Source of the DNA: VAYN01 sp963702075
Lineage (GTDB): Bacteria; Actinomycetota; Thermoleophilia; Solirubrobacterales; 70-9
Direction: 5' to 3'
Assembly: GCA_963702075.1 (NCBI GenBank)
Contig: OY969703.1
Location: 1,240,001-1,304,000 of the forward strand
Length of the DNA stretch: 64,000 bases
The translations under genes were made by a program, and so were the position numbers. Positions 18,733 to 26,254 of this stretch are shown in pieces. Positions within the stretch are counted from its first letter, which is position 1. Each line of letters begins with the position of its first letter. The notes under the pieces were generated by a model that saw nothing but the letters and a program-made list of their open reading frames with translations, was not told the origin of the DNA and ran no database searches.

Positions 18733-18831
18733 TCAGTGGGGGACCACCGTCAGGTGGCCGCGGGTGAGCACGACCAGGTAGAGGAAGCCGATCAGGATCG
18801 TCATCACGAGCGATATGAAGCGGGGATTCAT
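18733..18831 (-). CDS. 32-residue single-pass membrane peptide in the synthase operon
   Basis: A very small gene: a short polar start (MNPRF), one hydrophobic helix of about 20 residues (ISLVMTILIGFLYLVVLTRG) and a short tail. Its ATG overlaps the TGA of the GT2 synthase (TGATG at 18829-18833), and its own stop is 1 bp before the deacetylase start. This position has the hallmark of a real, translationally coupled gene. By analogy with the small membrane partners PgaD and IcaD of poly-GlcNAc synthases, it may be a subunit of the synthase. There is no sequence proof of that. Confidence 0.72.
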   Translation of the reverse strand: MNPRFISLVMTILIGFLYLVVLTRGHLTVVPH

Positions 18832-20276
18832 CAGCCGCGCACCCAGATCTGCCGCCGCACGGTCAGCAGCGAGTAGAGGAGCAGGGGCGAGAAGAGGAAG
18901 GCCCCGAGCAGGCTCATCAGCGGCCGGTACATCCAGCGCGAGCAGCCGGGGTTCTGGACCCGGTAGGCGATCGCCCAGATGCATCCCTTGATCGCGACCC
19001 CGGCGATGTAGAGCCCGCAGAGCAGCCAGGCCCCGTGGAGGGGGAGCCAGATCAGGTGGCGGAAGGCCATGAACGGGGTCGCCAGGACGAACAGCGAGTG
19101 GGAGTAGAAGAGGACCGCCGGCAGGGGCCCGCGGCGCCAGAAGAAGCTGCCGGTGAAGCAGAGGTTGCGGATGAAGCTCTTCTTCCAGCGCGTCTGCTGC
19201 TTGGTCAGCAGGCGCAGCGTCGGCGGCACGTTCGTCCAGACCATCGCCGACTTCACGTACTCGACCCGCCAGTGGCGCTCCGGGTAGTCGACGTATTCGA
19301 CGAAGGCTGAGTCGGCGTGTTTTTCCTTCAGCTTGCGACCGATCCACTTCTGCCCGAGCACGTAGCCGGTCAGCTGTCGATCGGTCGCAAAGCGGAATTC
19401 CTGCCCGAGGAAGGAGTCCTCCGCCCAGGCCGGGAGGTAGTTCCAGATCGCCTCGCGGCGGAAGGCCGCCAGCGGGCCGGAGACGCAGGAGACGGAGCCG
19501 AAGACCGACTCCGTCGCCTTCCAGATCGAGAATTGGCCGTCGTACCAGGTGTCCTGGATCTTGGTCAGCAGGTTCACGTTCGCGTTGAGCGCGCGGGCGT
19601 CGCCGGAGATCGCGCCGATCCGCGGATCCCGCTGGAACCCCTGCATCACCTGCGCCACCGCCTCGGGGTCGATCACGCAGTCGGAGTCGGTGAAGATCAT
19701 GTACTCGCCGAGCGAGGCGGCGCTGGCCCGGACCAGCGCTCGCTTCTTGCCGGCCGACTCGTCGTTGCGGAGTAGCGTGAACTGCTTCGGATACTGCTCC
19801 GCCAGCTTCTGCAGCTCCTCGTAGGAGCCGTCGGTGGAGCCGTCGTCGATCGCCAGCACCTCGATGTTCGCGTAGCTCTGCTCCAGCATCGAGGTGACGC
19901 AGCGGGCGATCACGTCGACGTCGTCCTTACAGGCGACGAGGCAGGAGACCAGCGGCTGCTCGAGCGAGACCACCTCGGCCCCCCGTTTCGAGGGGTCGCG
20001 GTAGAAGGAGAAGGCGACGAACATCACCTCGGCGGTGGTGAAGAGCACGAGCACGCCGTAGATGGCGAATACCGGGTCGTCGGTGAAGCGCGCCAGCCGC
20101 AGTCCGAGCAGAACGGTGATCGGAGCGAGGCAGAGGAGAACGAGGCCGGCCCGGAGCCAGGTTTTCGCCTGCGGCGAGATCAGTGGCTGCGATTGGTCTT
20201 CGTCTTGGTGATGCCGAGCGCCATCGAGCTCCTGCGTCTCCGTGGCCGCCTCGGAGGTTCCGGTGAGTCCGGTCAC
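18831..20276 (-). CDS. Processive family 2 glycosyltransferase (polysaccharide synthase)
   Basis: A 481-residue integral membrane GT2 resembling hyaluronan, chitin and PNAG synthases. Two N-terminal transmembrane helices (~42-61, 69-90) precede the catalytic domain with D144-D145, the DxD-type TDSD (196-199), the catalytic ED (286-287) and the processivity motif QQTRW (360-364); three further helices follow at the C terminus. It would polymerise a UDP-sugar at the cytoplasmic face and move the chain across the membrane. It starts with a GTG overlapping the dehydrogenase stop (GTGA at 20273-20276); upstream open frame belongs to another register. Its neighbours (dehydrogenase, glmS, deacetylases) point to an amino-sugar-containing polymer. 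Confidence 0.9.
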   Translation of the reverse strand: MTGLTGTSEAATETQELDGARHHQDEDQSQPLISPQAKTWLRAGLVLLCLAPITVLLGLRLARFTDDPVFAIYGVLVLFTTAEVMFVAFSFYRDPSKRGAEVVSLEQPLVSCLVACKDDVDVIARCVTSMLEQSYANIEVLAIDDGSTDGSYEELQKLAEQYPKQFTLLRNDESAGKKRALVRASAASLGEYMIFTDSDCVIDPEAVAQVMQGFQRDPRIGAISGDARALNANVNLLTKIQDTWYDGQFSIWKATESVFGSVSCVSGPLAAFRREAIWNYLPAWAEDSFLGQEFRFATDRQLTGYVLGQKWIGRKLKEKHADSAFVEYVDYPERHWRVEYVKSAMVWTNVPPTLRLLTKQQTRWKKSFIRNLCFTGSFFWRRGPLPAVLFYSHSLFVLATPFMAFRHLIWLPLHGAWLLCGLYIAGVAIKGCIWAIAYRVQNPGCSRWMYRPLMSLLGAFLFSPLLLYSLLTVRRQIWVRG

Positions 20277-21607
20277 AGATGCTCGTTGCTGCCAGGAAGG
20301 CGATAGGTGCAGTCGAGCACGGGGCCGCACTCGTCGACGAACCCGTAATCGAACTCCGGGTGCAGGGTGTGGGCAATTACGAGGTCGTACTCGTCTGGCG
20401 CAGGGTCGGTGACCGAGATCAGCGTCTCGCCGCCGCACTCGAGCACGGGGACGAGCGGGTCGTGGTATTCGACCCGCGCGCCGCGGTTGTGCAAGAGGTC
20501 GATCAGCGTCAGCGCCGAGGACTCGCGGACGTCGGCGACGCCGGGCTTGTAGCTGACGCCAAGGAGCAGGATGCGGGCGTCCTCCAGGCCCCGTCCCGCC
20601 CGCCGGGCGAGCACCTCGGCCGCGCGCTCGGCGACGCGGCGGGGGCGCTGCGCGATCCCGGTCATCGCCCGCTCCACCAGCGGCATCGAGTGGTGCGGCC
20701 GCAGCTGCCAGAGCAGGTAGTGGGGGTCGCAGGGGATGCAGTGCCCGCCGACCCCGGGTCCGGGATGGAAGGGCATGAAGCCGTAGGGCTTGGTTGCCGC
20801 GGCATCGACGATCTCCGGCGCCGAGAGGCCGAGCACGCCGGCGGCCTCGGCGATCTCGTTGGCCAGCGTCAGGTTGACGGCCCGGAAGATGTTCTCGTAG
20901 AGCTTCGTCATCTCCGCCGCCTCGGGCGAGGAGACGACGTGGACGCTGGGAGCGACGGTGGCGATGGTCGCCTGCGCTTCGCGGGCGCAGCGCGGCGTCG
21001 CGGCGCCGAGCACCCGTGGCACGACCTCCTGGGGGAAGGCGGTATTGGCCGGATCGATTCGCTCCGGCGAGAAGGCGACGTAGACGTCCCCGCCGATCAC
21101 GAAGTCGCGCTCGGCCAGCGGTTGCGTCAGCAGGTCGCGGGTCGCCCCGACGTAGGTGGTCGAGGTGAGGATGATCGTCTGGCCCGCCCGGGCGTGGCGG
21201 CAGACCGCCTCGCAGGCGCCCTGCAGGGCTTGCAGGTCGGGAACCTGGTGGGAGTCGACCGGGGTGGGGACGCAGATGACCAGCGCGTCGGGCTCCGCCA
21301 GCCGGCTGAGCTCGCCGGTGACGTCGAACCGCTCCTCGTCCGCGAGGGCGGTGCTGAGGCGCTTGCAGTCGGCCGGCGTCAGGTCGCAGACCTCTTCGCG
21401 GATCTCCGCCAGGCGCTTTTGCGAGATGTCAATTCCAAGGACCGGGCGGCCGGCGCTGTGCATTGCGAGCGCGGTCGGCAGCCCGACATAGCCGAGCCCG
21501 ACGATTCCGATCAGCTGCGAGCCGCGGTGCGACGACCCCTCGTCGGTCCTCGTTTCGGCTCCGCCCGGGACCTTGGTCCGGCCCGGAACCTTGGTGAATG
21601 CCTCCAT
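20273..21607 (-). CDS. UDP-N-acetyl-hexosamine/UDP-sugar 6-dehydrogenase
   Basis: A 444-residue nucleotide-sugar dehydrogenase that oxidises C6 of a UDP-sugar to the uronic acid with two NAD+. It has an N-terminal Rossmann motif (GIVGLGYVGLP, ~33-43), VPTPVD, STTYVGAT, the FSPERIDP motif, the catalytic Cys in GVGGHCIPCDP, and the C-terminal domain with GVSYKPGVADVRES. The GGHCIP context is that of the WbpA/WecC group acting on UDP-GlcNAc or UDP-ManNAc; UDP-glucose dehydrogenases usually have GGSCFPKD. It is the first gene of the operon and divergent from the PAS-BTAD regulator. The first ~30 residues are polar and may not be conserved. Confidence 0.9.
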   Translation of the reverse strand: MEAFTKVPGRTKVPGGAETRTDEGSSHRGSQLIGIVGLGYVGLPTALAMHSAGRPVLGIDISQKRLAEIREEVCDLTPADCKRLSTALADEERFDVTGELSRLAEPDALVICVPTPVDSHQVPDLQALQGACEAVCRHARAGQTIILTSTTYVGATRDLLTQPLAERDFVIGGDVYVAFSPERIDPANTAFPQEVVPRVLGAATPRCAREAQATIATVAPSVHVVSSPEAAEMTKLYENIFRAVNLTLANEIAEAAGVLGLSAPEIVDAAATKPYGFMPFHPGPGVGGHCIPCDPHYLLWQLRPHHSMPLVERAMTGIAQRPRRVAERAAEVLARRAGRGLEDARILLLGVSYKPGVADVRESSALTLIDLLHNRGARVEYHDPLVPVLECGGETLISVTDPAPDEYDLVIAHTLHPEFDYGFVDECGPVLDCTYRLPGSNEHL

Positions 21608-21845
21608 CTCAGCCCCCTCGTCGTGACATTTGAGGGACCGAACCTAGGCCGGAGGCTCTTGCTCACAATTTGGCTACACGTTTGTCCTGGATTAGCCAGA
21701 AACTGCCTGATCGGGAAATTTTTGCCAAAAACTAAGGTTGAATACCCGATCCGTATCTGATTAAAACCCCCCAAGGTCCGAAATTAATTTCCCCTCGACC
21801 GGCCGAACTATGACGCTCCAGTACACCTCTCCCCTGGAGGACGCG
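21608..21845. promoter_or_regulatory. Divergent regulatory region of the exopolysaccharide locus
   Basis: This AT-rich gap (strongest 21655-21790) separates the dehydrogenase operon from its divergent regulator. A candidate + strand promoter is TTGAAT (21738-21743), 17 bases, TTAAAA (21761-21766). Two inverted repeats stand out: TGGCTA (21671-21676)/TAGCCA (21693-21698), centres about two helical turns apart, and GATCGGG (21709-21715)/CCCGATC (21745-21751). Either could be an operator. The drop in GC against an otherwise uniform window is itself notable. Confidence 0.5.
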
Positions 21846-23078
21846 ATGGTGCCAGCGCATGCCGCTGGAGGCCTGTCCTTCTCCTCGCAGATGGTGGAGC
21901 AGTTCATGTTTGGCCTGATGCTGGTCGGTCCCGACGGCCGTGTGCGGTACCTGAATCACAAGGCACGACAGCTCCTGCTGCCGCCCGAGAGGGACGTGAT
22001 CGGCGCCTGGTCCTGCTGCGAGCTCGTCTGCGATCGCCTCAAATCGGTGCTCGGCGGCTGCCTGTCGGAGATCGCCGTTGGTTGCGAGGACGAGCTGCCG
22101 GAGGTGCGGCTCGACATCAAGTCCGAACGCCTGGAGACCGCGGCTTGGGTGACCGTCTCGTCCCTCGACGAGAAGCGCTCGGAGCTGCTGTTCCACCTGC
22201 GCCCGGGGAGGACCGGCGACCGCCGCCGTCGCACCGCCCCCGATTGGAGCGGGCAGGGCGGCTCGCACGAGCAGGCCGAGCTGCGGGTCTCCTGTCTGGG
22301 GAGGATGGAGATCGAGCGCCTGGGTGGTTCGATCGGTGGTAACTGGCTGGAACAGCGGCCCGGCCAGCTGCTCAAGTACCTGCTCTGCCATCGCCGGCAG
22401 GCAGTGACCAGCGACCAGGCGGCCGAGGCAATCTGGCCGGAGGCGGGGCTCGAAGAGGGCCAGAACCGCCTTCGGTACAACGTCCACTCCCTGAGGGAAA
22501 AGCTCGAGCCCGACCGGCCGCACCGTTCGCCGGCTCGTTTCGTGGTGGGGCGGCGTGGCGGCTACCTATTCGACACGGGCGGCGTCTGGCTCGACGTCGA
22601 CGAGTTCGAGCGCGAAGCGCGCGCCGGGCTGGCGGCCTGCAAGCAGTCCCAGCTCGAGCAGGCTCGGCAGAGCCTGGCCAACGCCTTGCGTCTCTATCGC
22701 GGCGACTTCCTCGCCGACGATCCCTACTGCGAGTGGGCGCTGGAAGAGCGAGAGCGGTTGCGTGGCCTGGCCGCGCGGGTGATGCGAAGTCAAACCAGGA
22801 TCGAGATCGAGTTCGGGCGCCTGGAGTCGGCCGCCCAGCACACGCGCCGGCTCGCCGACCTCGAGCCCTTCGACAACGATGCCCAGCAACTGCTGATCGA
22901 GATCTGCCTGCGGCGTGGGCGACGCAGCGAGGCGCACCGGCGTTACGCCCACTTCAAGCGCCGGATCGGCGACGTCTTCGGCTGCGAGCCGGACTTCGAG
23001 CTCGGGGACGTGGAGCGCGAGGTCGGCAAGCCGGCGGACAGCGCCGCTGCGGTCACCCCCGCAGCTGGGCGCGCTTGA
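21846..23078 (+). CDS. PAS-winged-helix-BTAD transcriptional regulator
   Basis: A 410-residue regulator with a PAS-like domain (~10-120; LMLVGPDGRVRYLNHKARQLL), an OmpR/SARP-type winged helix (~145-245; QLLKYLLCHRRQAVTSDQ, ending GYLF) and a bacterial transcriptional activation (BTAD) domain of helical repeats (~250-385; LDVDEFE, LYRGDFL, EICLRRG). This is SARP-like architecture with a small-molecule or redox-sensing input module. GGAGG lies five bases before the ATG at 21846; an in-frame ATG at 21810 lacks a ribosome site. It is divergent from the exopolysaccharide operon and so is the best candidate for its controller. The 3' end overlaps the convergent acyl-CoA synthetase by 26 bp. Confidence 0.87.
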   Translation: MVPAHAAGGLSFSSQMVEQFMFGLMLVGPDGRVRYLNHKARQLLLPPERDVIGAWSCCELVCDRLKSVLGGCLSEIAVGCEDELPEVRLDIKSERLETAAWVTVSSLDEKRSELLFHLRPGRTGDRRRRTAPDWSGQGGSHEQAELRVSCLGRMEIERLGGSIGGNWLEQRPGQLLKYLLCHRRQAVTSDQAAEAIWPEAGLEEGQNRLRYNVHSLREKLEPDRPHRSPARFVVGRRGGYLFDTGGVWLDVDEFEREARAGLAACKQSQLEQARQSLANALRLYRGDFLADDPYCEWALEERERLRGLAARVMRSQTRIEIEFGRLESAAQHTRRLADLEPFDNDAQQLLIEICLRRGRRSEAHRRYAHFKRRIGDVFGCEPDFELGDVEREVGKPADSAAAVTPAAGRA

Positions 23079-24492
23079 TCTTGCCGCTGCTGGTTTTCGG
23101 CAGCTCGGTGGCGAACTCGACGATGCGGGGGAACTTGTAGGGAGCGGTCTCGCGTTTGCAGTGCTCCTGCAGCTCGCCGGCCAGTGCCTCGCCGGGGCTG
23201 CGCCCATCGCGTAAGACGACGATCGCGCGGACGACGGCTCCACGCTCGGGGTCGGGGGCGGCGACCGCGGCGGCGTCGGCGACGGCGGGGTGCGAGAGCA
23301 GCGCCGCCTCGACCTCGGTCGGGCCGATCCGGTAGCCGGAGGAGAGGATGATGTCGTCGCCCCGGCCCTCGAAGTAGAGGTAGCCGTCGGAGTCTTCGCA
23401 GACGAGGTCGCCGGTCTGCCACCACTCGCCCTCGAAGTGCTCGCCGTCGAGGTAGCGGGAGAAGAAGGTGGGGGAGGAGGCGGCGCGCAGCTGCAGTTCG
23501 CCCTCGACGATGCGGGTGTCGAGACCTGGCAGCGGTTTGCCCATCGATCCCAGGCGGACCGGCTCGTCGACGAGGTTGGCGGTGACGTGGCCGGTCTCGG
23601 TCTGGCCGTAGCCGTCGGCGGGCTCGAGCCCGGTCGCCGCTTTGAAGGAGGCGATCGTCTCCGGATCGAGCGGCTCGCCCGCTGAGACCATCCGCCGCAG
23701 CGCCGGCAACGGCCGCAGCTGCGTGCGCCGCGCCAGCATCCGGTACTCGGTAGGGGCCTGGCAGAGGACGTTGACCCCAAGCGCCTCAGCGAAGTCCAGT
23801 CGCTCGGCCGGATCGAAGCGCCCGTCGTGGATGACCGCAGCGGCACCGGTCAGCCAGGGCGCAAGAAAGACGTTTCGCGCCGACTTGGACCAACCCGTCG
23901 CAGTGGTGCACCAAGCAAGGTCCCCCTTGCGAGACCCGAACCAGTGCTCGGCCTGGACCTGCTGCCCGAACAAGTAGCGGTACGCATGCACAACCCCCCG
24001 AGGCTCGCCGGTAGTGCCGGAGGTAAAGACGATCAGCGCCGGATCCTCAGCCCCCATCTCCTCGATCGCGGCGGGTGTCTCCTGCGGCCGGTCCTCATCC
24101 ATCACCGCGGCGACGTCGGCCAAAGTCATCAAAGGCACTCCACCCGGCATCTCCTCCAACAGCGATTTCTCACCGACGCAGAGCTTGGGATTGGCGACGG
24201 CAACCCGATGTTCCAAGTCATGCCGGCGCAACATCGTCGAACAAGGCAAAGCCACCGCCCCCATCCGCCAGCAAGCAAGCAGCGAGAGCACCCACTCGAT
24301 CCGGTTCCCCACCAGCGTCATAACCACATCACCCCGCTTCACCCCACGGGCAGCAAACGCCCCCGAGAGCCCGGCCGATTTAGCAACCAGTTCCCCGAAG
24401 TACCAATCCCGCCGATGCCCCTCACTATCGAGAGCAACGATCCCCTGGCGCGACGCGGGGGACTGCTCCATGAGGTCTTCGATCAGGTTCAC
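23053..24492 (-). CDS. Acyl-CoA synthetase, AMP-forming (medium-chain type)
   Basis: A 479-residue adenylate-forming enzyme that activates a carboxylic acid to acyl-CoA with ATP. Motifs: the P-loop IVFTSGTTGEPRGV (~155), DGYGQTETG, the TGDL motif in WWQTGDLV, the hinge YLYFEGRGDDII, and the C-terminal catalytic Lys in KTSSGKIKR. The stretch TATGWSKSARNVFLAPWLTG is typical of medium-chain/benzoate-type acyl-CoA synthetases. It is a little shorter than the usual ~540. GTG start at 24490-24492. It lies downstream of the fatty-acid operon on the same strand and would supply acyl-CoA to it. Confidence 0.93.
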   Translation of the reverse strand: MNLIEDLMEQSPASRQGIVALDSEGHRRDWYFGELVAKSAGLSGAFAARGVKRGDVVMTLVGNRIEWVLSLLACWRMGAVALPCSTMLRRHDLEHRVAVANPKLCVGEKSLLEEMPGGVPLMTLADVAAVMDEDRPQETPAAIEEMGAEDPALIVFTSGTTGEPRGVVHAYRYLFGQQVQAEHWFGSRKGDLAWCTTATGWSKSARNVFLAPWLTGAAAVIHDGRFDPAERLDFAEALGVNVLCQAPTEYRMLARRTQLRPLPALRRMVSAGEPLDPETIASFKAATGLEPADGYGQTETGHVTANLVDEPVRLGSMGKPLPGLDTRIVEGELQLRAASSPTFFSRYLDGEHFEGEWWQTGDLVCEDSDGYLYFEGRGDDIILSSGYRIGPTEVEAALLSHPAVADAAAVAAPDPERGAVVRAIVVLRDGRSPGEALAGELQEHCKRETAPYKFPRIVEFATELPKTSSGKIKRAQLRG

Positions 24493-24518
24493 GGAGCGAA
24501 CTGAAGGCGCGAGATCCG

Positions 24519-24809
24519 TTAGCGCCGGGATGAAGTTGGCTCGTTAGCGCTACTGATCTGCCAGCGAACGCCCGGATCCCCGCTCTCCTCGTCGATCTGG
24601 GCGTCCTCAATGCTTTGGCCGACAAGCTCACTCGGATCGGCCGGAGTCCAATCGGCATCCTGAGTCGCAAGCTGCCACCTCTCGCCTGCCGAGTCCTCGA
24701 TCTCAACATGCAGGATCTCTGGATATCCCAAACGAGCATCAACGATCGCCCCGCGCATAGAACGCAGGACATTCGCAGGCGAGGAATCTAGGGCTACAAC
24801 AGTTGCCAT
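24519..24809 (-). CDS. Small hypothetical protein, 96 residues
   Basis: No family recognised. The protein is acidic, begins ATVVALDSSPANVLRSMRGA and carries EILHVEIEDSAGERWQLATQDADW in the middle, suggesting a small alpha/beta fold. The ATG at 24807-24809 has GGAGGAG six bases upstream, a strong ribosome site that supports a real gene; the longer open frame upstream crosses a palindrome and is rejected. It lies between the acyl-CoA operon and the acyl-CoA synthetase, 26 bp from the latter, so may be co-transcribed with it. Confidence 0.7.
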   Translation of the reverse strand: MATVVALDSSPANVLRSMRGAIVDARLGYPEILHVEIEDSAGERWQLATQDADWTPADPSELVGQSIEDAQIDEESGDPGVRWQISSANEPTSSRR

Positions 24810-24907
24810 CAGTGCTCCTCCCTCCATTGTCGCAACCCTGGCGGCGCCGGATGCCGCATCCGATTTCGAGCACAGCCGGGTGGGGCAAGACTCGGTTGCG
24901 GTTTCTA

Positions 24908-24987
24908 GGGGGCCGGGGTGTCCCCCTCCAGACACTCAACCACGAGCCATTGGCGAGTGGTGTCTGGAGGGGGACACCCCGGCCCCC
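24908..24987. repeat. Variable-stem palindrome with conserved 42-nt core, copy 2
   Basis: A perfect 27-bp inverted repeat (24908-24934 with 24961-24987) around the same 26-base loop as at 4775-4800. The 42-nt core (24927-24968) equals 4767-4808 base for base, while the outer stem differs (GGGGGCCGGGGTGTCCCCC here against GGGGGCGGGTGCCCCTC there) and is fully paired in both. It sits 16 bp beyond the stop of the last acyl-CoA dehydrogenase gene. Confidence 0.9.
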
Positions 24988-25003
24988 AACTCCTGCCTCC
25001 TAG

Positions 25004-26212
25004 CTACCGAAGTTCAGCCGAGGTCTTCTTCAGCAACTGCCGAGCCACGATCAGCAACTGGATCTGTTGAGTCCCCTCGAAGATGTCGAGGATCTTCGAG
25101 TCCCGGGCCCACTTCTCCAGCAGCTCGTTCTCGCCGTAGCCGACCGAGCCGCAGAGCTCGACGCAGCCGAGGGTGACGTCGACGCCGGTGCGCCCCGCCT
25201 TCGCCTTGGCCATCGAGGCCTGCAGCGAGTTCGGCTTCGAGTTATCGGCCATCCAGGCGGCCTGGAGGGTGAGCAGCCAGGCGGCCTCGTAGTCGGCCTC
25301 CATCTCGAGGAAGCGTGCCGCGGCGGCGTGCTGGGATAGGGCGGGCTTGTCGTAGTCGATCTTCACGCCCGCTTCCTTCAGCTTCTTGCGGGTCTCCTCA
25401 AGAGCGGCGCGGGTGACGCCGACGGCCATCGCGGCGACCAGCGGCCGCGTGTTGTCGAACGTTTCCATCACCCCGGCGAAGCCTTTCTCCTTCACCTCGG
25501 GGTCGCCGAGCAGCGCCTCTTTCGGCACCCGGCAGTCCTGCAGGGTGAAGTTGGCGGTGTCGGAGGCGCGGATCCCGAGCTTGTGCTCGAGCCGGTCGAG
25601 CTTCAAGCCCGGGTTGTCCCGCTCGACGATGAACGACTTGATCGCGGCCCGCCCTTTCGAGCGGTCGAGGCTCGCCCAGACGACGATCAGGTCGGCTCGG
25701 TCGCCAGAGGTGACGAAGATCTTCTCGCCGTTGAGGACGTACTCGTCGCCGTCGAGCTCGGCGGTGGCGCGGATCGCAGCGGAGTCCGAGCCGGCTTCGG
25801 GCTCGGTGATCGCCATCGCCGCCCACTTGCCGCCGTAGGTCTTCAGCTGCTCCTCGGTCGCCACCGAGGCGATCGCCGAGTTGCCGAGGCCCTGGCGCGG
25901 CATCGAGAGCAGCAGGCCGACGTCGCCCCAGCAGAGCTCGATGATGCCGAGCACGGTGGAGAGGTTGGAGCCGTTGCGGTTCTCGCCGTCGTCGCTTTTC
26001 TCGCGTCGCACGCCGGCCGCACCGGCGCCGCCGATGTCAGAGCCCTCGTTCATCCCGTCGATCAGGGAAGCGAGCATGTCGAGCTCTTTCGGGTAGGCGT
26101 GCTCGGCCTCGTCGTATTTGCGCGAGATCGGCCGGAACACCTCCGTCGCGACCTGGTTGGCTTGGTTCGCCAGCGGCTTGAACTTCTTCGGTATCTCGAG
26201 GTTGATCGTCAT
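25004..26212 (-). CDS. Acyl-CoA dehydrogenase
   Basis: A 402-residue FAD-dependent acyl-CoA dehydrogenase forming trans-2-enoyl-CoA. The family pattern is clear: AMAITEPEAGSDSAAIRATAE (mid-region FAD/substrate signature), KIFVTSG, and the C-terminal LDIFEGTQQIQLLIVARQLL with the catalytic Glu in FEGT. An acidic, charged insert near residues 60-85 (RREKSDDGENRNGS) is unusual. ATG start at 26212, 42 bp after the stop of the preceding dehydrogenase gene. It is the last gene of the operon headed by TetR; the palindrome at 24908-24987 follows its stop. Confidence 0.94.
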   Translation of the reverse strand: MTINLEIPKKFKPLANQANQVATEVFRPISRKYDEAEHAYPKELDMLASLIDGMNEGSDIGGAGAAGVRREKSDDGENRNGSNLSTVLGIIELCWGDVGLLLSMPRQGLGNSAIASVATEEQLKTYGGKWAAMAITEPEAGSDSAAIRATAELDGDEYVLNGEKIFVTSGDRADLIVVWASLDRSKGRAAIKSFIVERDNPGLKLDRLEHKLGIRASDTANFTLQDCRVPKEALLGDPEVKEKGFAGVMETFDNTRPLVAAMAVGVTRAALEETRKKLKEAGVKIDYDKPALSQHAAAARFLEMEADYEAAWLLTLQAAWMADNSKPNSLQASMAKAKAGRTGVDVTLGCVELCGSVGYGENELLEKWARDSKILDIFEGTQQIQLLIVARQLLKKTSAELR

Positions 26213-26254
26213 GTCTGTTCCTTTAGGTCGGGGCCTTTCGCTCTCTAGGCGGTC

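Noticed and set aside
24810..24935. N-terminal extension of the small gene at 24519-24809
   Set aside because: It would run into the palindrome at 24908-24987 and lacks a ribosome site, whereas the ATG at 24809 has a strong one.
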